Below, one piece after another: positions 41,328-52,229 of a DNA stretch of 64,000 bases (its first letter is position 1; each line of letters opens with the position of its first letter). The stretch is taken from contig CBDAQB010000002.1 of assembly GCA_965198825.1 (NCBI GenBank), forward strand, positions 310,001 to 374,000, written 5' to 3'. The position numbers and the translations under genes are program-made. The notes under the pieces were generated by a model. That model saw only the letters and a program-made list of their open reading frames with translations. It made no database searches and was not told the DNA's origin. The DNA comes from BOG-908 sp965198825 (lineage in GTDB: Bacteria > Pseudomonadota > Alphaproteobacteria > Acetobacterales > Acetobacteraceae).

Positions 41328-43180
41328 CCGGCGCGTTGACGCAAATGCCCCATGACCGCCAACACCGCAGGTGGCGTCACCCCAGGGATCCTGCCCAGTG
41401 CCCCGAGCGAACTTGGGCGAACGTGGTTGAGCTTCTCACGCACCTCGCTGCTCAGCCCTCCGATCTGCTCATAGTCGATGTCGGGCGGCAGGCTGACCTG
41501 CTCGGTCACCCTAAGCTGGCGCACCTCGGCATCCTGACGACTGAGATAACCGCGATACTGCGCAGCCGTATCCACCTGACCCCGGATGCGTGGCGACAAC
41601 TCCGATAACCATGGAAACGCTGCTGTGAGGTGTTCAGGCTGGTGTTGCCCTGGCACCAAATCCAGGATGCCGCGCTCGATGCCGTCTGCCTTCACGTGGA
41701 TGCCATGGGCGGCGAGCATTTGCGGCGAAAGCTTCTGCTTTTCACCCACCGCTAGAGCGTAACTTCGCTCCGCCTCGTAGCTGGAGAACATCTCCCAACG
41801 CTCCATACGGACGCACCCAACCTGACGTCCCCAAGGCGTCAACCGCAAATCGGCATTATCGCAGCGGAGGCTCAGCCTGAATTCCGCACGCGAAGTGAAC
41901 ATCCGGTATGGCTCAGGTGCGCCAGCAGTCGTCAGATCATCCACCATCACGCCGATGTAGCTCGTTGCCCGATCTAACAGGGCAGGCGCCAAACCGGCCG
42001 CACACCTGGCAGCATTGATGCCGGCATACACACCCTGCGCCGCTGCCTCCTCGTAACCCGTCGTGCCGTTTATCTGCCCTGCGAGGAACAGCCCAGGAAC
42101 GGCACGCAGACTTAAGTCGGGCCCAAGTGAACGGGGATCGACGAAATCATACTCTACGGCGTAGCCAGGCTGTGTGATGACTGCCTTCTCCAACCCGGGG
42201 ATCGTCGCTACGAACGCCGCTTGCACGTCCGCCGGCAGGCTCGTGGAAATACCGTTTGGATAAACGACGTCGCTGCCTAGGCCTTCTGGCTCCAGGAAAA
42301 TCTGGTGTCGCGTCCTGTCAGCGAAGCGGACGATTTTGTCCTCGATAGATGGGCAGTAGCGAGGCCCGCGGCCACTGATCGCCCCGCCATACATGGCCGA
42401 CAGATGCAGGTTTTCGCGAATGAGCGCATGCGTCGCCTCGGTCGTCCCTGTGACGCGGCATTCGATCTGGCTGTTGGAAAGAGCGGTAGTCATGAAGCTG
42501 AAGGGCTCCGGCTCGGCATCGCCAGGATCAGCCTCGAGCTGCTCCCAAGCGATGCTTCGCCTGTCGAGCCGGGGCGGCGTCCCCGTCTTCAACCGACCCA
42601 TGGGCAGACCAAGGCTTGCCAGCGTCTGCGCCAACTTGATGGAAGGAGCCTCACCCACTCGCCCAGCCGGCCTTTGCGTGTGACCAACGTGGATGATACC
42701 CCCAAGGAATGTCCCGGCCGTCAGAACCGCAGCGCGGCAGGCAACTGTCTTGCCATCCTCGGTAACGACGCCCGTCAGATTACCAGTTGCGTTTCGCAGC
42801 AGGTCGGCGGCTGCTCCTTCCTGAATGTCCAGGCCGTGAGTCTCCGCGAGGAGGCGCTGAACGGCAGCGCGATAGAGGTCCCTGTCAGCCTGCGCCCGAG
42901 GTCCGCGCACCGCTGGACCCTTGCTCCGGTTCAACAGCTTGAAATGAATACCCGCTGCATCTGCCGCCCGGCCCATGATGCCGTCTAACGCGTCGATTTC
43001 CCGGACCAGATGGCCCTTGCCGATGCCGCCTATGGACGGGTTGCACGACATGCTGCCGATAGTGGACCGCCGGTGCGTCAGCAGCAGAGTGCGTGCACCC
43101 ATGCGCGCGGCGGCGGCTGCAGCTTCTGTGCCGGCGTGCCCCCCGCCGATGACAATCACATCGTAAATCCCGGCACTCAC
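41324..43180 (-). CDS. mnmG: tRNA uridine-5-carboxymethylaminomethyl modification enzyme MnmG
   Basis: 618 residues. The FAD site DVIVIGGGHAGTEAA, SCNPSIGGIGKGHL, TAGTFLGG and the C-terminal HVRPSSLGALGRIPGVTPPAV (part SSLGALGRIPG) are all MnmG features. It works with MnmE to modify wobble U34. It lies 13 bases downstream of mnmE and overlaps rsmG by 4 bases. Confidence 0.97.
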   Translation of the reverse strand: MSAGIYDVIVIGGGHAGTEAAAAAARMGARTLLLTHRRSTIGSMSCNPSIGGIGKGHLVREIDALDGIMGRAADAAGIHFKLLNRSKGPAVRGPRAQADRDLYRAAVQRLLAETHGLDIQEGAAADLLRNATGNLTGVVTEDGKTVACRAAVLTAGTFLGGIIHVGHTQRPAGRVGEAPSIKLAQTLASLGLPMGRLKTGTPPRLDRRSIAWEQLEADPGDAEPEPFSFMTTALSNSQIECRVTGTTEATHALIRENLHLSAMYGGAISGRGPRYCPSIEDKIVRFADRTRHQIFLEPEGLGSDVVYPNGISTSLPADVQAAFVATIPGLEKAVITQPGYAVEYDFVDPRSLGPDLSLRAVPGLFLAGQINGTTGYEEAAAQGVYAGINAARCAAGLAPALLDRATSYIGVMVDDLTTAGAPEPYRMFTSRAEFRLSLRCDNADLRLTPWGRQVGCVRMERWEMFSSYEAERSYALAVGEKQKLSPQMLAAHGIHVKADGIERGILDLVPGQHQPEHLTAAFPWLSELSPRIRGQVDTAAQYRGYLSRQDAEVRQLRVTEQVSLPPDIDYEQIGGLSSEVREKLNHVRPSSLGALGRIPGVTPPAVLAVMGHLRQRAG

Positions 43181-43193
43181 GCTCGCGATCCTC

Positions 43194-44492
43194 TTACTTG
43201 CCTATGCAGAAACTGCCGAACACCACATCGAGTAGGTCTTCGACCCCAACTGCGCCGGTTATACGGCCCAGCGCCCTCATTGCCACGCGCAACTCCTCCG
43301 CCCTCAACTCAGGCAGAGGCGCTCCCGCTGCTTGCTCCAGGGAAGCCGCCGCTTCGGCCAGGGCCGCTCCATGGCGCGCTCGGGTCATCATGGGATGCCC
43401 CTCGCTCTCGGTAAGAGAACGGGCCGAGCGTGCAAGCTCGCCGCATAGAGCCTCGACACCCGCGCCGGTCAACGCGCTCACTGCGAGCATTCCTGCAGGC
43501 GCTGCAGCCAGGTCGCACTTGTTCGCCACCTCCATACAAGCCCCTTCAAAAAGCATTGCCGGGGCCGAAGCGTCGACGACATGGACCACGAGATCGGCCT
43601 CGGCAGCACGCGCCCTGGCACGGCGAACCCCCTCCATTTCGATTGGGTCGCCACTCTCCCTCAGCCCCGCCGTGTCCACCAAAGTCACTGGCACACCGCC
43701 GAGATCCAGATGCACCTCGATGGCGTCGCGCGTCGTTCCGGGCGTCGGCGACACTATGGCCGCATCACGCCGCGCCAGCAGGTTCAGCAGCGAAGATTTG
43801 CCCGCGTTCGGTGTGCCCACGATGGTAAATACAAGGCCGTCGCGAAGCCTCTGCGCACGGCAGGAAGCTTCGGCCTCCAGCGCCAGCTCCTCACGCAATG
43901 CGTTCATGTCCGCCAGCACAGTAGCCTCAGTGTCGGCAGGAAGTGGCTCGTCTGCGAAATCAATCAGCGCCTCTTGAAACGCCAGAAGCCGAAGCAGGCG
44001 TCCACGCCAAGCCTCCACAAGCCCGCTCTGCGCACCATCCATCTGCCGCAGCGCCTGCCTGCGCTGCCCGGCTGTGTCAGCCGCGACGAGATCGGCGACA
44101 GCTTCCGCTTCCAGGAGATCCATGCGCCCGGCCAGGAAAGCGCGCTTGCTGAACTCCCCTGGTTCGGCAGGCCGGACGCCAGTTTGGATAAGTGTTTCCG
44201 TAACCGCGCGAACCACGGCGCGGCCGCCGTGCAGGTGAAGCTCAGCCATATCGCCACCGGTGTAGCTGTCCGGTCCTGGCAGCCAAAGCACGAGCCCATG
44301 ATCGAGCACCTCGCCCGAAGGATCGACCATCCGCCGCAGCGAGGCACGGCGAGGCGCAGGACGCCGGCCGCCGCATAGAGCCTCCACGACCAGCCCTACG
44401 CCCGCGCCGCTCAGCCTGACGACACAGATCGCGGATGTGCCCGCACCGGTGGCTACGGCAAAGATGCGGTCGTCAGGAGCGCTTCCGTTCAA
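43194..44492 (-). CDS. mnmE: tRNA modification GTPase MnmE
   Basis: 432 residues: N-terminal formyl-THF-binding domain (about 1-120), helical domain, GTPase with G1 GTPNAGKSSLLN, G3 LVDTAGLRE and G4-like ATKCDL variant (VANKCDLAA), and the invariant C-terminal FCIGK. It forms the MnmE-MnmG complex for cmnm5U34. ATG 44492 overlaps the ferredoxin stop by 4 bases. Its usual neighbour rho lies 16 kb away here. Confidence 0.97.
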   Translation of the reverse strand: MNGSAPDDRIFAVATGAGTSAICVVRLSGAGVGLVVEALCGGRRPAPRRASLRRMVDPSGEVLDHGLVLWLPGPDSYTGGDMAELHLHGGRAVVRAVTETLIQTGVRPAEPGEFSKRAFLAGRMDLLEAEAVADLVAADTAGQRRQALRQMDGAQSGLVEAWRGRLLRLLAFQEALIDFADEPLPADTEATVLADMNALREELALEAEASCRAQRLRDGLVFTIVGTPNAGKSSLLNLLARRDAAIVSPTPGTTRDAIEVHLDLGGVPVTLVDTAGLRESGDPIEMEGVRRARARAAEADLVVHVVDASAPAMLFEGACMEVANKCDLAAAPAGMLAVSALTGAGVEALCGELARSARSLTESEGHPMMTRARHGAALAEAAASLEQAAGAPLPELRAEELRVAMRALGRITGAVGVEDLLDVVFGSFCIGK

Positions 44493-44830
44493 GGCGGAAG
44501 CATGAGGTCGCGCGGCGGCGCGCCACCGAGAAGATGCTCGGCAAGCACCCTATCCACGTCCTCGTTCGTTTCGATTTTATACCAAATGCCTTGAGGATAA
44601 ACGACGATGCACGGACCGAGCTCGCACCGGTCCAGGCAGCCAGCCATGTTGATGCGTGCCGATTGAATGCCGAGTTCCTTAGCCCGCGCCTTCATGTAAT
44701 CGCGCAGCTTCTCCGAACCGCGCGCTGCGCAACTGCCGCGCTTATGACCGTCGGGCCGCCTGTTCGTGCAAACGAAAACGTGGAAGGCGAAATAAGGGAA
44801 CTCGACAGAAGGCGTCGCGCTGTCGATCAT
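44489..44830 (-). CDS. Thioredoxin-like [2Fe-2S] ferredoxin
   Basis: 113 residues from ATG 44830. The cysteines FVCTNRRPDGHKRGSC (spacing C-12-C) and MAGCLDRCELGPC give the Shethna/NuoE-like thioredoxin-fold ferredoxin pattern; the rest is ARAKELGIQSARINMAG. Likely an electron carrier of unknown partner. It overlaps the mnmE start by ATGA; it is divergent from yyaL. Confidence 0.92.
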   Translation of the reverse strand: MIDSATPSVEFPYFAFHVFVCTNRRPDGHKRGSCAARGSEKLRDYMKARAKELGIQSARINMAGCLDRCELGPCIVVYPQGIWYKIETNEDVDRVLAEHLLGGAPPRDLMLPP

Positions 44831-44946
44831 ACCGAAGTCGTTCACAAAAGGGCTTCCATGCCGGGAGGAGGGGCTGCCGCCTGTCTCGCAGACTGGCAGG
44901 CGATCCTTATGTGCGCAGGCAGGCCGCGCGCGCCAAGGACAGCACC

Positions 44947-46980
<2,034 letters not shown>

Positions 46981-47033
46981 GCGCAAGGCTTGGACCAAAG
47001 GCCGGGCATCCCCAAGATCCCAGCCCCAACCCG

Positions 47034-47068
47034 CAAAAGTTTTTTGCTTCTTTTTTTCAAAAAAGAAG
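47034..47068. repeat. A/T hairpin element (copy 11, right unit only)
   Basis: A right-type unit with CTTC/GAAG cap; the left unit is gone but spacer-like GGCCGGGC and CAAGATCCCAGCCCC precede it (47001-47026). It lies between yyaL and ogt, both rightward. Confidence 0.85.
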
Positions 47069-47123
47069 TCCTTCCCTCGCTTGCCTATCCTTTTACGTAG
47101 GACAAGACTAACACCCCGTCTCC

Positions 47124-47621
47124 ATGCCGCAGCTCTCCTTCCACACGCCGCTCGGCGCCCTCACCCTGTCCGAAGACAAAGGCGCCATTGTCGCCCTCGA
47201 CACCGGCTTTGGCCGCGACCAGGAGGAGACCGCTCTCCTCCGAGAAGGCCGCGCTCAGCTCCAGGCCTATTTCGACGGCGCGCTGCGGTGCTTCGATCTT
47301 CCTCTTGCCCCCGCGGGCACTCCGTACCGGCGCCGCGTCTGGGCGGCGCTTTGCGACATCCCCTTCGGCGAGACGCGCAGCTACGCGGCCATCGCGGCCG
47401 CGGCCGGCGGCTCAGCCCGCTCGGTCGGAGGCGCCAACGGCGCCAATCCGATCCCGATCATCATTCCCTGCCACCGTGTCGTCGCCACCACAGGCATCGG
47501 CGGCTATTCCGGCCTGGACGGGCTGACCACCAAGCGCTGGCTCCTCGATCTGGAGCGCGCCCCTTTGATGCAGATGCCGCCCGCCGCCTCGCGCGCCGGG
47601 CTTGCGCAGGAGAGAGCATGA
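47124..47621 (+). CDS. ogt: Methylated-DNA-protein-cysteine methyltransferase
   Basis: 165 residues with the alkyl-acceptor motif IIPCHRVVATTG, the helix-turn-helix GETRSYAAIAAAAGG and GIGGYSGLDGLTTKRWLL. It takes O6-alkyl groups from guanine. The stop overlaps the qor start by 4 bases (ATGA), so the pair is coupled. No Ada regulatory domain is present. Confidence 0.95.
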   Translation: MPQLSFHTPLGALTLSEDKGAIVALDTGFGRDQEETALLREGRAQLQAYFDGALRCFDLPLAPAGTPYRRRVWAALCDIPFGETRSYAAIAAAAGGSARSVGGANGANPIPIIIPCHRVVATTGIGGYSGLDGLTTKRWLLDLERAPLMQMPPAASRAGLAQERA

Positions 47622-48589
47622 GCAAGGCTGTTCGCATGCATGCCACCGGTGGCCCCGAGGTGCTGCAGTGGGAGGATGTGCCCCTTCCGGATCCCGGTCC
47701 GGGCGAGGCGCTGATCAAGCACGAAGCCATCGGGCTGAACTACATCGACGTCTATTTCCGCACCGGCCTCTACAAGGTGCCGCGCCTCCCTGCGGTTATT
47801 GGCCAAGAGGGTGCCGGCATCGTCACCGCCGTGGGGCCGGACGTCACGACGGTTTCGGTGGGCGACCGCGTCGCCTACGCCGGGCCGCTTGGCGCTTATG
47901 CGACCAACCGGGTCATCGCAGCGGACAAGCTGATACGCGTGCCTGACAATGTCGGCCTCGATGTTGCCGCCTCCATCATGCTGAAGGGCCTCACCGCCCA
48001 CTATTTGCTGTTCAGCACCTTCAAGGTGGCTGCCGGCCAGACGATCCTGGTTCATGCGGCTGCCGGCGGCGTCGGCCTGTTGATGTGCCAATGGGCGCGC
48101 CACCTAGGCGTCACCGTCATCGGCATCGTCTCCACCGAGGAGAAGGCCGCGCTGGCAAAGCAGAACGGCGCCACGCATGTGCTCATCGGCAACCAGACGC
48201 TCGCGGCCGACGTGAAGCGCATTACCGGCGGGAAGATGGTTCCTGTCGTGTACGACAGTGTCGGCCGCGACACTTTCCAGGCCAGCCTCGACTGCCTGGC
48301 CCCCCTTGGACTCATGGTAAGCTACGGCAACATCTCGGGCGCCGTCCCGCCGGTGGACCTGGCCCTGCTGGCGGCGAAGGGGAGCCTCTTCGTCACCCGT
48401 CCATCGCTCGCCACCTACACCGCGACACGTCCTGTCCTGGAAAGCAGGGCGAAGGATTTGTTCGAGGCTCTGGCCACCGGCGTGCTGAACGCCTCGGTGA
48501 ACCAGCGTTTTGCCCTCAAGGATGCGGCCGACGCGCACCGGAGCCTGGAGGCCAGGCAAACGACAGGCGCCACCGTTCTGGTGCCCTGA
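47618..48589 (+). CDS. Quinone oxidoreductase (zeta-crystallin family)
   Basis: 323 residues of a zinc-less medium-chain reductase: N-terminal GroES-like domain (GGPEVLQWEDVPL, GLNYIDVYFRTG, IGQEGAGIV) and Rossmann domain with HAAAGGVGLLMCQWA and VYDSVGRDTF. It reduces quinones with NADPH in one-electron steps. The usual symbol is qor. ATG 47618 is preceded by GAGAG. Confidence 0.92.
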   Translation: MSKAVRMHATGGPEVLQWEDVPLPDPGPGEALIKHEAIGLNYIDVYFRTGLYKVPRLPAVIGQEGAGIVTAVGPDVTTVSVGDRVAYAGPLGAYATNRVIAADKLIRVPDNVGLDVAASIMLKGLTAHYLLFSTFKVAAGQTILVHAAAGGVGLLMCQWARHLGVTVIGIVSTEEKAALAKQNGATHVLIGNQTLAADVKRITGGKMVPVVYDSVGRDTFQASLDCLAPLGLMVSYGNISGAVPPVDLALLAAKGSLFVTRPSLATYTATRPVLESRAKDLFEALATGVLNASVNQRFALKDAADAHRSLEARQTTGATVLVP

Positions 48590-48703
48590 GCGCCACAGGT
48601 TAACCTCCCTTTCGCGCCTACGCGTTCGTGATCCTCTGCAACACTTCCTTGCTTGGTCCAGCCCCGGCCGATCCAACATGAGGATCAGACAGGAGGCTGG
48701 ATC

Positions 48704-49195
48704 ATGCTTAGCGTTTCGAACTCACTGAAGGCTGGCGCGGCCGCTCTCGCGGTTGTCGGCGCCCTGGCGATTTCGTCGCCGGCGCAGGCGCAGCACCGCG
48801 GCGGTGGGGGCTTCGGCGGCGGCTACGGTGGCTACCACGGCGGTGGCTACGGCGGTTACCACGGTGGCGGCTTTGGCGGCTGGCATGGTGGCTTCGGTTG
48901 GCGCGGTGGCTACAGCGGCTGGCGTGGCGGATTTGGCTACGGCGGCGGCTATGGGTGGCGCGGCTATGGACCACACTTCGGCATCGGCTGGGGTGGAATA
49001 GGTTACCTGCCGTATTACGGCGGCTACTACGGCGGCTACGGCTATGCGCCGCCGGTTTACGCACCTCCGGTGTATGCGCCGCCCGTATATGCACCTCAGG
49101 CCTATTATGCCCCGTCAGCCTACGAGGTCCCGCTAGGCCACCGCGTGATCCATCGCGTGCATCACGTGGTGTATCACCGGACGGCCTGCAGCTAA
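48704..49195 (+). CDS. Secreted Gly/Tyr-rich low-complexity protein
   Basis: 163 residues. A signal peptide (about 1-29, ending SSPAQAQ) is followed by about 75 residues of GGYGGYHGG-type repeats, a second Gly/Tyr block and then three copies of APPVYAP before a His-rich tail (GHRVIHRVHHVVYH). ATG 48704 has AGGAGG 7 bases upstream. Function unknown; a surface or matrix role, or metal binding by the His tail, is possible. Confidence 0.75.
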   Translation: MLSVSNSLKAGAAALAVVGALAISSPAQAQHRGGGGFGGGYGGYHGGGYGGYHGGGFGGWHGGFGWRGGYSGWRGGFGYGGGYGWRGYGPHFGIGWGGIGYLPYYGGYYGGYGYAPPVYAPPVYAPPVYAPQAYYAPSAYEVPLGHRVIHRVHHVVYHRTACS

Positions 49196-49205
49196 CCCCA
49201 GGTGC

Positions 49206-50306
49206 TCACCCCGTTCTGGCAAGCCACTCGATGAGTGGCTGCCAGAGCGAGGCCTGAGCGCCAGAGCCGGCCACCATTCCCACGTGCCCGGCTTTCGGCG
49301 CGGCGGTTTCCGCGCCGGCGATACGCTCCGCCAGTGCTTCCGCACTCTTCCGCGGCACGAGCCGGTCCCGCGACGGCATCGCGACCCAGCAGGGTAGCTG
49401 AAGCTCTTCAGGCAAGATGGGCAGACCGGCGATTCTCCACTGCCCGTCCGCGGCAGAGTTCGCACCATACCAGCCACCGATCGTCTCGCGTGCCACCGCC
49501 GCAGGCAGCGGCACGCCGTCGTTCAGCCAGTCTTCCACGGCCACGAACATGCGCGCGCGCGCGCTCGCCTGGTCCTGGGTCCCGAAATTCCGGTATTTCG
49601 CCCCGACGCTTCCCGGATCGAGCAGCGCGAACAGCATTTGAAGCGCATCGATCGGCAAGGTTCCCCCTAGCGCCAGCATCGGCTCGAAACCGGGCAGCAG
49701 GGCCGCAAGCCGAACCGCCGCTGCAGGGTCTTCCGCCTGGAAATCCCAAGGCGTCGCAAGCAGCACCAGCCGCGATACGAGGTCGGGTCGCCGCTGTGCG
49801 GCAGCCACTGCCATCAGGCCACCCATGCAGTAGCCGGCGAGCGTCACCGGTGAACCGATCGACTGCAGTGCCCGCTCCAATCGCCCGGCCACATAGTCAG
49901 TCAGCGTGAAGCTCCGCTCCACCGCGCCGGGATATCCCCAGTCGAGCAGAAGCGGCCGAACACCCGCCTGTGCCAGGAACCGCAGCATCGAATGCTCGGG
50001 CATCAAGTCCAGGATGTAGGCGCGGTTCACCAGGCTCGGCACGAACAGAATTACCGGATCGCCCGCCCGGCCGTAGTCGAGCAGCCTGCTGCTGCCCTCC
50101 TCCCAGATCGCCGGCGGATCCTCCAGTATCCTCTGCCACGGGTGGCGCCGGTAGGCTGCGATCCCCGCGATCAGCCCTGGATCAGGCGTCAGGCCCGATG
50201 GTGCCGTCCAGCCGCCCGGATCCAAGCCGCGAGACGAGGCGCTCCAGTTCTGCCACGCGGTCGGCCAGTCGCTGGACGACAAGGTCGCGAGCATCAGGTG
50301 CAGCAT
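49206..50306 (-). CDS. PhaC-like poly(hydroxyalkanoate) synthase/alpha-beta hydrolase
   Basis: 366 residues from ATG 50306. The PHA-synthase lipase box has Cys in place of Ser: LAGYCMGGLMA (Cys160); the Asp is in MPSRDRLVP and His in PKAGHVGMVAG. Other class III-like blocks are WEEGSSRLLDYG and VILFVPSLVNRAYILDL. It is shorter than class I PhaC. It overlaps the small phasin-like gene upstream by 125 bases, so a later start is possible, such as TTG 50225. phaR is divergent nearby. Confidence 0.85.
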   Translation of the reverse strand: MLHLMLATLSSSDWPTAWQNWSASSRGLDPGGWTAPSGLTPDPGLIAGIAAYRRHPWQRILEDPPAIWEEGSSRLLDYGRAGDPVILFVPSLVNRAYILDLMPEHSMLRFLAQAGVRPLLLDWGYPGAVERSFTLTDYVAGRLERALQSIGSPVTLAGYCMGGLMAVAAAQRRPDLVSRLVLLATPWDFQAEDPAAAVRLAALLPGFEPMLALGGTLPIDALQMLFALLDPGSVGAKYRNFGTQDQASARARMFVAVEDWLNDGVPLPAAVARETIGGWYGANSAADGQWRIAGLPILPEELQLPCWVAMPSRDRLVPRKSAEALAERIAGAETAAPKAGHVGMVAGSGAQASLWQPLIEWLARTG

Positions 50307-50526
50307 GAGCGGCCGGGGTCCCCGCCGCCGCCCCGGCCCCGGCGCGTCCAAACGCGCCATCACCCGGTCCAGGCAGGAAAGCAGCCAAAGTACGCGCCGC
50401 CTGCGCCCAGATCTCGATCAGCCGCGTCATTCCTTCCTGCAGCTCGCGGTCGCATGCCGCCGCCGCCAGCTCGCTCTGCCAGATAGTGATCCAATCCAGC
50501 GCGGTCTGCCGCGGATCCGCGCTCAT
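50182..50526 (-). CDS. Small helical phasin/PhaE-like protein
   Basis: 114 residues from ATG 50526: MSADPRQTALDWITIWQSEL, a helix LQEGMTRLIEIWAQAA, a Gly/Ala linker and a C-terminal heptad-like VVQRLADRVAELERLVSRL (coiled coil). Small PhaE-like subunits or phasins next to PhaC-like genes have this layout. The identity is inferred mainly from position. Its 3' end overlaps the PhaC-like gene. Confidence 0.6.
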   Translation of the reverse strand: MSADPRQTALDWITIWQSELAAAACDRELQEGMTRLIEIWAQAARTLAAFLPGPGDGAFGRAGAGAAAGTPAAHAAPDARDLVVQRLADRVAELERLVSRLGSGRLDGTIGPDA

Positions 50527-50655
50527 CGCGGCAACATACCATGGCCAGCCATAAGCTTTGCGCACGGCCGGGTTGTTTGGTGCACTGCGCCATTGGTGTT
50601 AGCGTACGAATCCAGACAATTGCAGTCCCTCGAGAGGCTGCTCGGGAGCCAGGAC

Positions 50656-51315
50656 ATGAACGAAGCTGTAAAGACGGAGACCGTCGGCACGGATAAGCCA
50701 AGCCAGCCTCCAGTCGTAGTCAAAAAATACGCCAATCGCCGCCTCTACAACACCGAAAGCTCCAGCTACATTACGCTGGAGACGCTGGCGGACATGGTGC
50801 GCGCAGGCCGCGACTTCGTTGTCTACGACGCCCGCACAGGCGACGACATCACCCGCAGCGTTCTAACGCAGATTATCGTCGAAGAGGAAAGCAAGGGCCG
50901 GGCTCTTCTTCCCACCACGTTCCTGCGCCAGCTCATCGGCTTCTACGGCGACAGCCTGGGCGGCATGGTTCCGCGCTACCTCGAACACACCATGTCCACC
51001 ATCGCCCGTCAGCAGGAACAGATGCGCGAGGCCATGCACCAGACGATGGGCAACCTGCTGCCTCCAGGCCTGGAAGAGATGCGCCGCCAGAACATCGCCA
51101 TGATGGAGCGTGCCATGAGCCTCTTCAGTCCCTTCTATCCCACCGGTTCCCAGCACGAGACCCCGGCCGAAGAGCCCGCTACTCCAGGCCGAGCCGAGTT
51201 CGAAGCGCTGCAGCACGAAGTCGAGCGCCTGCGCACACTGCTTTCGGAGAAGCAGGCTGAAGCCGTCAGCGAACCGCCGCCGCCCGTTCAGCTGGTTCGT
51301 CGCAAGGCCGAATAG
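50656..51315 (+). CDS. phaR: Polyhydroxyalkanoate synthesis repressor PhaR
   Basis: 219 residues. The N-terminal PHB-accumulation regulatory domain (VVKKYANRRLYNTESSSYI, part KYANRRLYNT) precedes ITLETLADMVRAGRDFVVYDA and a repeated DITRSVLTQIIVEEESKG block, typical of PhaR. It binds PHA granules and phasin promoters. ATG 50656 lies behind AGGA. A palindromic hairpin follows the stop. Confidence 0.94.
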   Translation: MNEAVKTETVGTDKPSQPPVVVKKYANRRLYNTESSSYITLETLADMVRAGRDFVVYDARTGDDITRSVLTQIIVEEESKGRALLPTTFLRQLIGFYGDSLGGMVPRYLEHTMSTIARQQEQMREAMHQTMGNLLPPGLEEMRRQNIAMMERAMSLFSPFYPTGSQHETPAEEPATPGRAEFEALQHEVERLRTLLSEKQAEAVSEPPPPVQLVRRKAE

Positions 51316-51320
51316 CAAAA

Positions 51321-51344
51321 GAGCGCGCCCTTGCGGGCGCGCTC
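51321..51344 (+). terminator. Hairpin after phaR
   Basis: A perfect 10-bp stem GAGCGCGCCC/GGGCGCGCTC with TTGC loop begins 5 bases after the phaR stop. No T-run follows, so it may need Rho or act as 3' stabiliser. Confidence 0.7.
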
Positions 51345-51358
51345 TCGAAAAGGAAGAA

Positions 51359-51472
51359 CTTCTTTTTTGAAAAAAAGAAGCAAAAAACTTTTGTTCCCTG
51401 GGGACCGAGATCTGGGCTTCGGCTGGGCCTAGATCCGCAAAAGTTTTCTGATTCTCTTTTTCAAAAAAGAAC
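51359..51472. repeat. Paired A/T hairpin element (copy 12, right unit diverged)
   Basis: Intact left unit (CTTC/GAAG cap) and right unit with several changes (GTTTTCTGATTCTCTTTTTC...AAAGAACC). The spacer has GGGACCGAGATCTGGGC and GGCTGGGCC. It follows phaR and its hairpin and faces a small convergent gene. Confidence 0.85.
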
Positions 51473-51483
51473 CGCTGGCTTGC

Positions 51484-51630
51484 TTACTGTCCGCGAGTCT
51501 TCTCATGCTCAGCCGGCTTCGTGTGGCTGGTCTCACGATGGTGCTGGCCAGGCGGCGTGGTGCGCGACCAGTCATGGCTGTGAACCAGGCCATCGTCGTA
51601 GAAGTCGGACGTCGGGGCTGCGAAAGTCAT
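51484..51630 (-). CDS. 48-residue protein of unknown function
   Basis: Starts MTFAAPTSDFYDDG at ATG 51630 behind AGGAG (9 bases) and ends TKPAEHEKTRGQ. The composition is hydrophilic and His-rich (SHDWSRTT, GQHHRETSH). No known motif. The clear ribosome-binding site and tight fit support it as a real gene; short length keeps confidence moderate. Confidence 0.55.
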   Translation of the reverse strand: MTFAAPTSDFYDDGLVHSHDWSRTTPPGQHHRETSHTKPAEHEKTRGQ

Positions 51631-51776
51631 GATCGGTGCTCCTGGCGAAACTGCGTTGCCCTTATCTACGCATAAGCTGGCCGGTCTTTCAGTCGCCGAA
51701 TGCAGCCCCATCATGAATGCTGTGAAGTTGTACACAGACACTTCTGTAAACATGTAAATCGTTGAGAGACGCAGTC

Positions 51777-52229
51777 ATGGCCGGAATACAGAAAGCGCCG
51801 CCTCTTGGGCGCACCATGATGCTCATCGGCGGTGATCCCGCGATCGGCGCCCGTCTTGCGGAAGCCGGATTCCGCAGCGCCGCGCCGGCATCCCTCCTGG
51901 TCAACGCAGAACCTGCGTCCGATCTCGCCTCGATTGTTGCCCGTTGCATGGCCTTCGTGGATGCAGGCGAACCCGGCGGCGAGAAACTCATCGTTACCCT
52001 TATGCCGCGGGCACAGGCTGGGCTGGAGCACTGGCAGGCAGCCGCCACGTCCGCCGCCATGCTCGCCTTCACACGCCGGGCCGCTCTCGCGTGGGGTTCA
52101 AGGCATGTCCGGATCAACATGATCGACACAGCCGGCCAGGTTCCTGTCCAGGACGTAGCCGCAAGTCTCCTTGCCATGGTCGCGCTGCCGTGCCTCACAG
52201 GGCAGCAATGGACCCTAGGAACAGCATGA
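51777..52229 (+). CDS. Degenerate SDR-like protein coupled to folB
   Basis: 150 residues. The C-terminal two-thirds resembles the tail of a short-chain dehydrogenase (WQAAATSAAMLAFTR, AALAWGSRHVRINMIDTAG), and the N-terminus MMLIGGDPAIGARLAEAG looks like the nucleotide loop, but the catalytic Ser-Tyr-Lys block is missing. It overlaps the folB start by ATGA. It may be a shortened pteridine-reductase-like gene or a regulator of FolB; function unknown. Confidence 0.65.
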   Translation: MAGIQKAPPLGRTMMLIGGDPAIGARLAEAGFRSAAPASLLVNAEPASDLASIVARCMAFVDAGEPGGEKLIVTLMPRAQAGLEHWQAAATSAAMLAFTRRAALAWGSRHVRINMIDTAGQVPVQDVAASLLAMVALPCLTGQQWTLGTA

